A stretch of DNA of 64,000 nucleotides, taken from contig NZ_JAGINW010000001.1 in the NCBI RefSeq assembly GCF_017876405.1, positions 620,001-684,000 of the forward strand. Reading direction: 5' to 3'. The position numbers and the translations under genes were made by a program. Below, one piece after another: positions 25,591 through 33,804 of this stretch (the first letter of the stretch is position 1; each line of letters starts with the position of its first letter). This DNA comes from Kibdelosporangium banguiense (GTDB lineage Bacteria; Actinomycetota; Actinomycetes; Mycobacteriales; Pseudonocardiaceae). Below the pieces are notes generated by a model. It was not told the DNA's origin. It saw only the letters and a program-made list of their open reading frames with translations, and made no database searches.

Positions 25591-27912
25591 CTACCTTTGG
25601 CTCAAGTAGACGATCCGCAACTGCGGTGACGACAGGATCTCGTGCTCACAGAACCGGCCACGAACCCACTTTCCTTGTGAGAAAAGCTTTGTCTGGTCGG
25701 CGAAGTAGGGTGACTTCGAGTCACTCGACTGTGAATATGTGAGCAGAGTCTGCGCGTCCGGGCATTTCCCGCGATCGAACGAGACAGCCTGGATATAGCT
25801 CGAACCGTGGACCACTTCCGGGTTACCCTTGGCCAGATCCCCGGCCGGGACAATCATGTTGAGCACCCCCAGGTTGCTGGTCGAACCGTGCACCGGAATC
25901 CGCTCACCGTTGCGCACAACGTATTGGTAGTCGCCCAGCGGCGCGTCGAGCGGGATCTTGGCGGCACGCAGTTCGGCGACCACGTCCAGGAACGCTTTCT
26001 GAACCGCCGGGCTGGCCGTGTTCACCGTGTTCGGCGTGCGGACCGGGTCGGCCGGGTTGAACGGCACCTTCCAGGAGCCAGCCGGGACTCGGCTCCAGAA
26101 CCGCTGGAACAACAAAGCACCACGGCTGGACGTGGCAAACCTCTTGTCCCACTTTCGCAATGCGGCACAAGCGTCCTGAGTGTCCGCCAGCGTCTCGCAC
26201 ATTTTCGTGACGTCGTCCGCGGCCAGTTCAGCGACAAGGCTCCGGTCACTGAACAGCGTGTCCTGAATGGCCTGCCTGGAGAACTTCCGGCCTTCAAGTT
26301 CCGTGATCGCCATTCGCGTGCGTGGTCCGCGCTCGGTGCCGGCGTCGCCCATGATTCGCGGGTAGGTGGTGATCGGCGCTTTCGGGTTGGTCAGCCAAGG
26401 GCTGTCGTTGGAATTCGCGACGTAGTCACCCCTGGTCAGTAACGGTTGCCGGGACGGCCCCAGCAGTCCGGGCACGACCGCGTCCGGGTCGCTTCCCCAC
26501 GCGCAACTGGTGGTGGCGCCATCCAGGACGGCCAGTCCAGCTTTCTGGAAAACTGCCTGCCCAAGCGGCGTGTTGCAGCGCTGCGCCAGCTCGTCGGTGA
26601 TGTGCGGGACAACCTGGATGTCGGCATAAGTCGCGTTACCGGACCTGTCGGCGGCAATCGTGTTGACCCACGGCGAACCCAGGTTCTCCGAAAGGGCCTG
26701 CACGATTTCTCTGGTGTCGCGCGCCTGTGCCATCTCGAACCACATGTTGATCGAGCGGACATTGCCGAGGTTGGCGTCGCGCATGGCGTACGCGGTGGTG
26801 TTCGTCCAGTTCAGCGGCAGGCCGAGCGCCGGCCCCACCACTGGGCCATACCGGGTCGACCAGAGCGTTCGTTCCACAGTGGACATCGAGCCGTCGGCGT
26901 TACGCGTCTGCACACTGACCTTGCGGCTGGTCATTTTTTCGGGCCGGCCATCGAGAAGATACGAGGTCGGATCCCCCGGCGCGAGTTTCAGCTCGTACAG
27001 GCCGAACGGCGTTGTGGTGGCGACAGTGTGGCTCCAGGCCACGTCGCGGTTGTAGCCGATCTGGACGAACGGCATGCCGAGCAGGCTCGCGCCGGAGACA
27101 TCCAGTCTGCCGGGGACCGTCAACTGGGCCTGCCAGAACCGACGGCCGCCGTGCCACGGGAAATGCGGATTGCCGAGCAGCAGGCCGCTCTTGCCGGCCG
27201 AGGCGTCCCGGCCGATCGCGATGCCGTTGCTGCCCATGTCTTTCCTGGACTCGAGCGCTTCGATGACCCGGTCCGCGGCGTCCGGCGGGACCTGGCTCTG
27301 TTGCGCAGCCGCTCCGACCGGCGGTTGCGCGGACGCGATGGCGTCCATCACCAGTCCCTGGCCGCTGATCAGAGCCAACGCCTGAATATGGCGGTAGACA
27401 TCGATTTCAGAGATCGGCCGGATCCACGCGGCACCACGGCAAGCAGGATCGCTGATGTTCCGCTCGGCCACAAATCGGTTGTAACCGGCGACGTAACCGC
27501 GGACGACTTCACGCGCTTCCCGGCGCGGGCCAAGCGGAGCCGGTCGCGCGATTGCCTGTTCGACCTGTTCAGAGTCGTTGACCTGCTGGAAATACAGGTC
27601 GCTGGCCAGGTTCGTGGCCGCGCCTCCGAGTGCCGGACCGGCAGGGCTGTCGGCGCCGAAATACCGGGATCGTTGCGCACCCAGTGTGACGTAAAGGTCC
27701 GCGATCTGGCAGATGTTGTCTTTCGCTGCGGCATAACCGTAGCCATAGCCGAGGTCCGGGAAACTGTTCGCCTTGATGTGCGGAATGCCGTTCTCGGTGT
27801 AGCGCACAATGGCCGCGAAACGGCTCTGATCCGCCTGGCTCACGGTCGCGGTCAGCGGTAACGCGACCGCCACCGCTGCTGCCAGCGCTGTCACTCTTCT
27901 TCTCTGAGACAC
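25591..27912 (-). CDS. Secreted penicillin-acylase-family Ntn hydrolase
   Basis: A 773-residue exported amidase precursor. After a Sec signal (residues 1-27, ending near SQADQ), the alpha-chain region runs to about residue 230. The autoprocessing point is in DMGSNGIAIG, where the Ser should become the N-terminal nucleophile of the beta chain. YTENGIPHIKA near the N-terminus and the HFPWHGGRRFWQ segment resemble aculeacin-A / acyl-homoserine-lactone acylases of actinomycetes. Possible substrates are acyl-homoserine lactones, cyclic lipopeptides or beta-lactams, and the sequence alone does not decide. It diverges from the lyase-like gene. Confidence 0.88.
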   Translation of the reverse strand: MSQRRRVTALAAAVAVALPLTATVSQADQSRFAAIVRYTENGIPHIKANSFPDLGYGYGYAAAKDNICQIADLYVTLGAQRSRYFGADSPAGPALGGAATNLASDLYFQQVNDSEQVEQAIARPAPLGPRREAREVVRGYVAGYNRFVAERNISDPACRGAAWIRPISEIDVYRHIQALALISGQGLVMDAIASAQPPVGAAAQQSQVPPDAADRVIEALESRKDMGSNGIAIGRDASAGKSGLLLGNPHFPWHGGRRFWQAQLTVPGRLDVSGASLLGMPFVQIGYNRDVAWSHTVATTTPFGLYELKLAPGDPTSYLLDGRPEKMTSRKVSVQTRNADGSMSTVERTLWSTRYGPVVGPALGLPLNWTNTTAYAMRDANLGNVRSINMWFEMAQARDTREIVQALSENLGSPWVNTIAADRSGNATYADIQVVPHITDELAQRCNTPLGQAVFQKAGLAVLDGATTSCAWGSDPDAVVPGLLGPSRQPLLTRGDYVANSNDSPWLTNPKAPITTYPRIMGDAGTERGPRTRMAITELEGRKFSRQAIQDTLFSDRSLVAELAADDVTKMCETLADTQDACAALRKWDKRFATSSRGALLFQRFWSRVPAGSWKVPFNPADPVRTPNTVNTASPAVQKAFLDVVAELRAAKIPLDAPLGDYQYVVRNGERIPVHGSTSNLGVLNMIVPAGDLAKGNPEVVHGSSYIQAVSFDRGKCPDAQTLLTYSQSSDSKSPYFADQTKLFSQGKWVRGRFCEHEILSSPQLRIVYLSQR

Positions 27913-27960
27913 CGAATCTTTCTACGGGATACGCCGCTTCGCGACATCCGGGAGGCCCCT

Positions 27961-28030
27961 TAAGGCCCGTTGACAGCGCAAGTAGCTCGATGGTGTGATG
28001 CGAGTCAGGTTTCCGCCGCAACGGGCCTTA
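27961..28030. repeat. 12-bp perfect inverted repeat in the acylase/lyase promoter region
   Basis: The arms taaggcccgttg (27961-27972) and caacgggcctta (28019-28030) are exact complements separated by 46 bases. The right arm touches the ribosome site of the lyase-like gene, so the pair could be two operator half-sites joined by looping or an mRNA stem that hides the ribosome site. Confidence 0.55.
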
Positions 28031-28042
28031 TGGAGGAGACCT

Positions 28043-28798
28043 ATGAGTTCAGCCGGGATCGGCCGCCGTCAAGCACTCTTCCTGCCGGTAGCGGCCTTTG
28101 CTCTGCCGTCCGCCGGCTGGCAGCTCCGCTGGAGTCCAGTACCGGGCAAGGATGGGCTCGGCGCCTTCGAAGGCGTGGAGGACGATCGCGCAAACTCACA
28201 CCCAGGCGTGAAACACATCTACGCGCAGGGCAACACCTACCGATTCGACATGCACAAACGCGACCGCGACACGGCGACTGACCGGCAGCGCAATGAAGTC
28301 CGCGGCATGCGCACCGGCGGCAACGCACTGGACATGGACAACGGTCAGACCTGGCGGTTCACATATTCGATGTTCATTCCGTCAACCCTCAAAGCGACCG
28401 GCAGCTTCACCCACATCATGCAGACCAAGATGCCCGGCCTCGGCTCAGCACCGATCACCGTGATGTCTTTGCGGCGTCAGGGAAACACACCCACAATCGA
28501 ATTCAGGGTCACCGAGGGCGACACCCTGGTCGGCCGCACCGACCTGGCCCCGCTGCAGGACCGCTGGATCTCCACCGAGGTCGAGATCAAAATCGGCAAC
28601 GCAGGCGAAGGCCACGTCGCCTGGCTGATCCGCAACGGAGAAACCACGGTCCTGGACGTCCGCAAGTCCGGTGTAGACACTTGGCTGGACGACCGGGTCC
28701 GCCCAAAATGGGGCATCTACCGATCGCTCAGCGACTCCGCCCAGATCCAGGACTGCCACTTGCTCCTACGCGATCTCCGGGCCTACCAACTGATGTGA
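28043..28798 (+). CDS. Secreted polysaccharide-lyase-like protein (jelly-roll fold)
   Basis: A 251-residue protein with an N-terminal Tat-like signal (GIGRRQALFLPVAAFALP). The motif DRQRNEVRGM resembles the catalytic strand of heparin-lyase-I-like and glucuronan-lyase-like jelly-roll enzymes, and HIMQTKM and VEIKIG strands fit the same fold. The exact polysaccharide is unknown. I chose the ATG at 28043, preceded by tggaggag. It is monocistronic. Confidence 0.7.
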   Translation: MSSAGIGRRQALFLPVAAFALPSAGWQLRWSPVPGKDGLGAFEGVEDDRANSHPGVKHIYAQGNTYRFDMHKRDRDTATDRQRNEVRGMRTGGNALDMDNGQTWRFTYSMFIPSTLKATGSFTHIMQTKMPGLGSAPITVMSLRRQGNTPTIEFRVTEGDTLVGRTDLAPLQDRWISTEVEIKIGNAGEGHVAWLIRNGETTVLDVRKSGVDTWLDDRVRPKWGIYRSLSDSAQIQDCHLLLRDLRAYQLM

Positions 28799-29092
28799 GC
28801 GCAGACTGCGCGGGTTGCGTGTTTCTGTTGGGATCCCTTGTGGTGCACGGTGATCTTGTGTTTTGCTGTGATTGTTTTTGAATGCCCTGGCCGGGCGGGC
28901 AAACCTCACTGGTCCAGTCTACAAGGGGTGTGGGTTGGGCAAGGGGTTTCTGCGGGGCCTGTGGATGGTGGGGGTGGTTGTGGACAAGTGCTGTTAGTCG
29001 ATCTTCGTTGGGCGCAGAGTGTCGGCGGGTCGCGGTAGGCTGGATTTGGGGGGCGGAGGCCCAAACGTAGGTGGTTGAAGGGTGTCCTGGCC
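28799..29092. other. Intergenic region, G/T-rich, with one perfect DnaA box
   Basis: No convincing gene. The plus strand is unusually rich in G and T runs compared with the rest of the window. It contains one perfect TGTGGACAA at 28979-28987. Confidence 0.5.
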
Positions 29093-30373
29093 TCAGGATG
29101 GGCAGAGGGATATGAAGATGTCTGCGGATTCGTTGCGGTCCCGGGGAACCAGGTTGCTGGCGTAGGACGAGAAGGCCACGATCCTGCCGTCGGCGCTCAG
29201 GGCTGGGGCCACCGAGAAGTTGTTGCCTTGGGGGTGGCCGGTCAACCGGACTGTCTTTCCTGTGCGGAGGTTTTTGAGGAAGACGTCGTCGACGTTGTTG
29301 GTGTCATGGGGAGCGAGGTTGGCCGCCAGGGAGGAGAAGGCTACGAATCGGCCGTCGGCGCTGATGACGGGGCCGTAGGGTTGGGATTCGGCGACGGTTC
29401 CGTTTGTTGCCGTGTTCACTCGGTCGATTGTTCCGCTGGTTAGGTCTTTGACGAACAGGTCGGGTGTGTCCTCGGTGTCGCCTGGTACGAGGTTGTCGCC
29501 CCAGGCGACGAAAGCTACTTTGTGGCCGTCTGCGGTGATGGAGGGCATGAGGGTGTACGAGCTTGTCTGTGTGCCGTCGCGGGTGGTGTTGGCGCGGACA
29601 ATTGAGCCTGTTGTGCGGTCTTTGACGAAGATGTCGATGCTTGCGTTGGTGTCGCCGGGGACCAGGTTTGTTGCTGCGGATGGGAATACGACATAGCGGC
29701 CGTCCGCGCTCATCGCGAGTCCGTGGGCGACAAGGCGGTCGCCTTGCTCGCCGGCTGCTCCGACGCTCGCTCGGGCGATGGCTCCGGTTCGAATGTCCTT
29801 TATGAACACGTCGGCGACGTTGTTGGTGTCGCCTGCCACCAGGTTTGAGGAATCTGAGCGGAAGGCTATGTAGCGACCGTCCGAACTGAGCACTGGTGAA
29901 CCGTAGGAGGCGCCGTTGCCGATTGTGCCGTCGGTGGCCGCGCTGACCAAAGTCAGGGTTCCGGTTCGGAGATTCTTGACGAACACGTCGTCTTGTCCAT
30001 TGGTGTCACCGGAAACCAGGTTGGTCGCGCTTGATACGAAGGCCACATGACGCCCGTCGGCACTGATGCCGGGTGGGTCGTATGAAGCTGCGTCACCTTC
30101 CCGGCCGTCTGCTGTCACGCTGACGCGGTTGACCCGATCGGTGTAGCGGTCTTTGACGAAAATGTCGGACACGCCGTTTCTGTCGTGCCGCACCAGGTTT
30201 GATGCTGATGACTGAAAGGCGATGTACCTGCCATCCCCGCTCAGGACTGGCGTCAACGAAGCGCCATTGCCCGATCGGGTGACCAACGAATCGAACGGCA
30301 AAGCCGATGCGGGAGAAACACCTACGAGCATCCCGGCCGCGACAAGGGCGGCCATCACTGTCCTACCGACCAC
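29093..30373 (-). CDS. Secreted TolB-like beta-propeller protein
   Basis: A 426-residue protein with a Sec signal (residues 1-24, ending SPASA). The rest is seven tandem repeats of about 55-60 residues with the pattern SADGR-x-VAF-x-S-x-ASNLV-x-GDTN-x3-D-x-FVKD-x2-TG. These are PD40/TolB-type blades, so a seven-bladed propeller is expected. The conserved GDTN and DIFVKD segments look like a repeated metal-binding or structural loop. There is no enzymatic motif; a binding or scaffold role outside the cell is likely. Confidence 0.85.
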   Translation of the reverse strand: MVGRTVMAALVAAGMLVGVSPASALPFDSLVTRSGNGASLTPVLSGDGRYIAFQSSASNLVRHDRNGVSDIFVKDRYTDRVNRVSVTADGREGDAASYDPPGISADGRHVAFVSSATNLVSGDTNGQDDVFVKNLRTGTLTLVSAATDGTIGNGASYGSPVLSSDGRYIAFRSDSSNLVAGDTNNVADVFIKDIRTGAIARASVGAAGEQGDRLVAHGLAMSADGRYVVFPSAATNLVPGDTNASIDIFVKDRTTGSIVRANTTRDGTQTSSYTLMPSITADGHKVAFVAWGDNLVPGDTEDTPDLFVKDLTSGTIDRVNTATNGTVAESQPYGPVISADGRFVAFSSLAANLAPHDTNNVDDVFLKNLRTGKTVRLTGHPQGNNFSVAPALSADGRIVAFSSYASNLVPRDRNESADIFISLCPS

Positions 30374-30409
30374 GAAAAGGCTCCTCTACTGAGTCCGTGG
30401 GCGGCGGAG

Positions 30410-31012
30410 TCAGCTTGAGACTACGCCCTTGCGGGACCGGTGCTGCCGGACTTTGTGGCGGTTCCCGCACCGCTCCATCGAGCACCAGCGACGGTTGCCG
30501 GGCCGCGATGTGTCAAGAAACAGCAGATAGCAGTTGTCGCTGGCGCACTGGCGCAGCCGGGGCGAGTCGATGATGTCGATGGCTTCCCGGGCAGCCGCGC
30601 CCACGATCTGGGCGCCGGTGATCGGCGGCGCCCAGGCCCGCTTGCCGGTTTCGAGGTCGATCCGCGGCCGCGGCAGAGGGCCGACGGCCTCGTTGATCAC
30701 TTGTAGGTGGCTCTTCTCGGGAGCCTGGCCGTGCGCGATGGCCGTCCCCACGGACCACATGGTGTCGCGGAAGCGCCTGGTGTACGCGAGAGCTTCGGCC
30801 GTGATCTCCAGGTCCTCGATCCGCACCGGCGCCACTTCGGCGAGCCGGGAGTCCACGAGCCAGGCGGCCAGATCGTCCGGCGCGTGCAGGATCTCGTACG
30901 CCTCGCCTGGCCCGGGACCACCTGTGACCAGCAGTTCCAGGCAGAAATTGCCTGGTTCGAAGTGGTAGCGCTGACCGTCCAGACTGGTCAGCACCCTTGA
31001 GTGGGCCGTCAT
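30410..31012 (-). CDS. CGNR zinc-finger regulator with ABATE domain
   Basis: A 200-residue protein. The N-terminal 130 residues are the ABATE (putative stress-induced) domain. The C-terminal CGNR zinc finger has ligands CASDNC and CSMERCGNRHKVRQHR. Such proteins are predicted transcription factors. I chose the ATG at 31012, immediately beside a long palindrome shared with the divergent SRPBCC gene, which suggests autoregulation. Confidence 0.88.
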   Translation of the reverse strand: MTAHSRVLTSLDGQRYHFEPGNFCLELLVTGGPGPGEAYEILHAPDDLAAWLVDSRLAEVAPVRIEDLEITAEALAYTRRFRDTMWSVGTAIAHGQAPEKSHLQVINEAVGPLPRPRIDLETGKRAWAPPITGAQIVGAAAREAIDIIDSPRLRQCASDNCYLLFLDTSRPGNRRWCSMERCGNRHKVRQHRSRKGVVSS

Positions 31013-31054
31013 GTAACCACTATAGTCGGTTTCACTACCGGTTATAGTGGTTAC
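31013..31054. promoter_or_regulatory. Long palindrome forming a divergent promoter/operator
   Basis: Two 18-bp arms (31013-31030 and 31037-31054) match at 16 of 18 positions; the outer 12 bases (gtaaccactata) are exact. Each arm contains a tatagt/actata element that can serve as a -10 box for the gene on its side. The palindrome begins one base after the CGNR start codon, so that transcript would be leaderless. Confidence 0.7.
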
Positions 31055-31070
31055 AGCTGGGAGGATGGCC

Positions 31071-31469
31071 ATGATCGGGCAGACCAAGGACGTCGGCTTC
31101 AACATCGGGGTCTCCAGGACGCTGCCGTTCCCGCCGGAAGTCGTGTGGGCGGCGATCATGAGCCCGGCGGGCGTCGCCCTGTGGCTCGGCAAAGGAGCCA
31201 CCCTGGTCAAGGGAGAGCGTTACGAGACCGCCGACGGGACTGTCGGCGAGGTCCGCAGCCTGCACGAACTCGATCGGATCCGGCTCACTTGGCAGCGCCG
31301 CGACTGGGACCACGAGACCACAGTTCAGATCGCGCTCTCGACGCGTGGCGCCAAGACGGTCCTGAATTTCCATCAGGAGCGAATGACTGGCCCGGAGGAA
31401 CGGGCGCGCCAGCGGGACCACTGGCGCGGGGTGATGAACGAGGTCGTCGACCTGTTGACTGCCGGCTGA
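31071..31469 (+). CDS. SRPBCC (AHSA1-like) domain protein
   Basis: A 132-residue helix-grip ligand-binding protein. The pattern VSRTLPFPPEVVWAAIMSP, LTWQRRDWDH and FHQERM with a C-terminal helix (HWRGVMNEVVDLL) is typical of the AHSA1/START-like superfamily. I chose the ATG at 31071, six bases after gggagg; an ATG at 31065 is possible. It is expressed divergently from the CGNR regulator. Confidence 0.8.
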   Translation: MIGQTKDVGFNIGVSRTLPFPPEVVWAAIMSPAGVALWLGKGATLVKGERYETADGTVGEVRSLHELDRIRLTWQRRDWDHETTVQIALSTRGAKTVLNFHQERMTGPEERARQRDHWRGVMNEVVDLLTAG

Positions 31470-31598
31470 CGGACGACGTGGCACAGCAGTGCTATGGTGA
31501 AGGATCGCTGACCAACAACGCCGCTGGGCGGCCGTCGGCCCCCCGATTTCCGGCGTAACGGCGGGTACCGACACAAAACACTGTTCAGCGGGGCCACT

Positions 31599-31779
31599 TG
31601 TGGACACAGACTCCGGCTGTGGACAACCATCCCTCACAGCCACTGGCCACGCTGGGTGTTGGGCCACGGCCCCCGTTTTCCAGCCTATCGTTGCGGTCTG
31701 ACAGAAAGTCGAGATCGTGGGTGACGAGGCCCTGGTTGTCCACAGGCGCTGACTTGTCCACAGCACAGCCTGTGGACTG
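31599..31779. promoter_or_regulatory. Cluster of DnaA-box-like 9-mers
   Basis: Three perfect boxes: TGTGGACAA at 31618-31626, TTGTCCACA at 31736-31744 and TTGTCCACA at 31754-31762. Two near-matches also occur: TGTGGACAC at 31599-31607 and TGTGGACTG at 31771-31779. There is no gene in this interval. It may titrate DnaA or be a remnant of another replicon's origin. Confidence 0.6.
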
Positions 31780-31804
31780 CCCTGTCCATCCCTGTTGCCT
31801 CATG

Positions 31805-32020
31805 TCAAGATGCCCGCCTGGATGAGTCGTTGCCTCGTTTAGTGATGCCCGCGAGCAGGAGTTGGGCGGTGGTGGGGTGGATCTGGCCGGGTAGGTCGGT
31901 GGCGGTGACCAGGAGGCCCAGGGCGTGGGTCAAGGCGAGGATGTCGGCTGGGGTCGATGACGCTGCGCGACGCGGGGAAACGTCGTCCTCGGCATGCCGC
32001 GGTGACTGTGCCCGCAGGAA
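31805..32020 (-). pseudogene. Coding-like remnant in frame behind the dienelactone hydrolase stop
   Basis: Directly after the hydrolase stop codon the same minus-strand frame stays open for 71 codons and has strong G/C third positions, reading LALTHALGLLVTATDLPGQ and HPTTAQLLLAGITKRGND. It has no start codon or ribosome site of its own. It looks like the 3' end of a lost gene. I cannot name the parent family. Confidence 0.35.
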
Positions 32021-32719
32021 TCAGAGGTGCCTTTCCAGGAACTCGACGGTCAGGGCCCAGGCGCGGGCTGCTGCGTCGGGTTGGTGGAACTGGGGTGCCA
32101 CGCGGTTGTGGAAGGCGTGCCCGGCGCCTTCTTGCACGTGCAATTCCACGTGGTCCAATTGCTCCACCGCGTCCGCGACGTCGGCGATCCGCTCGGCCGG
32201 AATGTAGGGGTCCTGGCCGCCGAATTGGAGTTGCAGCGGGGATTTGATCTTCTCGAGCAGGTCCAGTTGGTCCGGCACACCTGATCCGTAATAGGAGACG
32301 ACCGCCGCCGGTTGGATGGCGGCCGCTGTCATGAAGGCAAGCGTGCCGCCGAAGCAGAACCCGAGCACGGCCACGCCACCGTCCACCTCGGGCAACTGGT
32401 AAAGCCGCTGACAAGCCAGCACGATGTCGGAGACGCCCTGCTCAAGGTCGAATTTCCCGGCCAAGTCCATTGACCGCGACAGGCCCTGATCGTCGTGCGC
32501 GGCCCGCCAGTTACGGTGTTCCCGCCAGAACAGATCCGGCGCCACGACCACGTATCCGAGCTTGGTCAGATCGTCCGCGACGGCCTCGATGTACTCCCCC
32601 ACTCCGAAGATTTCCTGGAGCACGAGCACGGCCGGGCCACGCCCGGCCGCCGGCATCCAGACCGACATGTCGAACTCCCCGTCCGGAGTTCGCACAGATT
32701 CAGTACGCTGCACACTCAC
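32021..32719 (-). CDS. Dienelactone hydrolase family protein
   Basis: A 232-residue alpha/beta hydrolase with a Cys nucleophile in GFCFGG, Asp in GGQDPYIP and His in GAGHAFHN, the classical dienelactone hydrolase triad. Dienelactone hydrolases act on lactones from chloroaromatic degradation, but most actinobacterial homologues have unknown substrates. The start is a GTG at 32719, 38 bases from the divergent beta-helix lipoprotein gene. Confidence 0.88.
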   Translation of the reverse strand: MSVQRTESVRTPDGEFDMSVWMPAAGRGPAVLVLQEIFGVGEYIEAVADDLTKLGYVVVAPDLFWREHRNWRAAHDDQGLSRSMDLAGKFDLEQGVSDIVLACQRLYQLPEVDGGVAVLGFCFGGTLAFMTAAAIQPAAVVSYYGSGVPDQLDLLEKIKSPLQLQFGGQDPYIPAERIADVADAVEQLDHVELHVQEGAGHAFHNRVAPQFHQPDAAARAWALTVEFLERHL

Positions 32720-32757
32720 GGTTCGAACCTACCCTTTCTAATTGACAGGGAGGCCGA

Positions 32758-33801
32758 ATGGCCGAGTTAATATCCAACCGGCGCCGCCGACTGAGAACGA
32801 TCATCTCGATCGGGTTACTGGGCGCCTCTCTGGTCGCGTGCAAAACGTCCGGAGAGCCGACTGCCGTATCCCCGGCCCCGAGCGAGTGGACCACTGCGGA
32901 AATATCGCCTCAGCCTGCCCAGCCGACCGCCACGACCGGCTCGGCCACCAGCCAGCCCAGCGTCAAGCAGCAGTCGGGTTCCAAGCCGCCACCTCCTCCC
33001 CCGGGCCAGGCAGCGCCGAAAACCAACTGTGTGAACACTCTTCGCGCATGCGGTTTCCCCGACGCGAGCAACACAGGCTGGCAGCCGACCGGCGTCAAGC
33101 TCACCACCGCGGGCGTGGACCTCACCCCGGACGCGGAGTTCCAGATCACCAAGCCCGGCGCCGTGATCGACGGCAAGGACATCCGCGGCTGCGTCAGCAT
33201 CAAAGCGGACAACGTCACGATCAAACGCAGCCGTGTCCGCTGCGAAAGTTACTTCCCCATTCGCATCTATGAGGGATTCCGTAACGCAGTGATCGAAGAC
33301 ACCGAGATCGACGGGCTGAACTCGGGTACCACGAACGCGGCCGTCGGTTTCGAGTACTACACGCTGCGCCGGGTGAACATCCACAGTCTCGGTGAAGGCC
33401 CGCACATGGGCACCGATGTGCTGATCGAAAACTCGTACGTCCACGATCTCGCCAGTTGCGACATCTGCCACAACGACGCCATTCAGTCGTCCGGCGCACG
33501 GAATGTCGTATTGCGTCACAACACGTTCATCAATGACGCGATGGGCAAGAACGCCGTGGTCCGGATCGCCACCGAACAGGGTGATTCCCACAATTTCCTG
33601 GTCGAGAACAATCTGCTCGCCGGTGGGAACTTCGCGGTGCAGGTCCGCAGTCAGGGAAACGGCTTCCCGGACGGCGTGCGGGTGATCAACAACCGGATCG
33701 TGCCGACCTGGCGATTCGGCCCGTTCGACGTCACTGACGGGCGTATCGAGGCAAGCGGCAATTTCCGGGACGACACCCTGGAACCGCTCTCCGCCGAATG
33801 A
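32758..33801 (+). CDS. Lipoprotein with right-handed beta-helix domain
   Basis: A 347-residue exported lipoprotein. The signal ends in the lipobox LVAC (Cys28), followed by a Pro/Ser/Thr-rich linker with a PPPPPP run to about residue 88. Residues 95-347 are short repeats such as NVTIKRSRVRC, AVIEDTEID, DVLIENSYVHD and NFLVENNLLAGG, which indicate a parallel beta-helix of the pectate-lyase-like superfamily. No catalytic residues could be assigned. A gggagg ribosome site precedes the ATG. It converges on the FecCD permease gene with three bases between. Confidence 0.85.
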   Translation: MAELISNRRRRLRTIISIGLLGASLVACKTSGEPTAVSPAPSEWTTAEISPQPAQPTATTGSATSQPSVKQQSGSKPPPPPPGQAAPKTNCVNTLRACGFPDASNTGWQPTGVKLTTAGVDLTPDAEFQITKPGAVIDGKDIRGCVSIKADNVTIKRSRVRCESYFPIRIYEGFRNAVIEDTEIDGLNSGTTNAAVGFEYYTLRRVNIHSLGEGPHMGTDVLIENSYVHDLASCDICHNDAIQSSGARNVVLRHNTFINDAMGKNAVVRIATEQGDSHNFLVENNLLAGGNFAVQVRSQGNGFPDGVRVINNRIVPTWRFGPFDVTDGRIEASGNFRDDTLEPLSAE

Positions 33802-33804
33802 CTG

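Noticed and set aside
31599-31779. Chromosomal oriC
   Set aside because: Although DnaA boxes cluster here, there is no dnaA, dnaN, recF or gyrB gene nearby, the boxes are few and there is no long AT-rich unwinding region.
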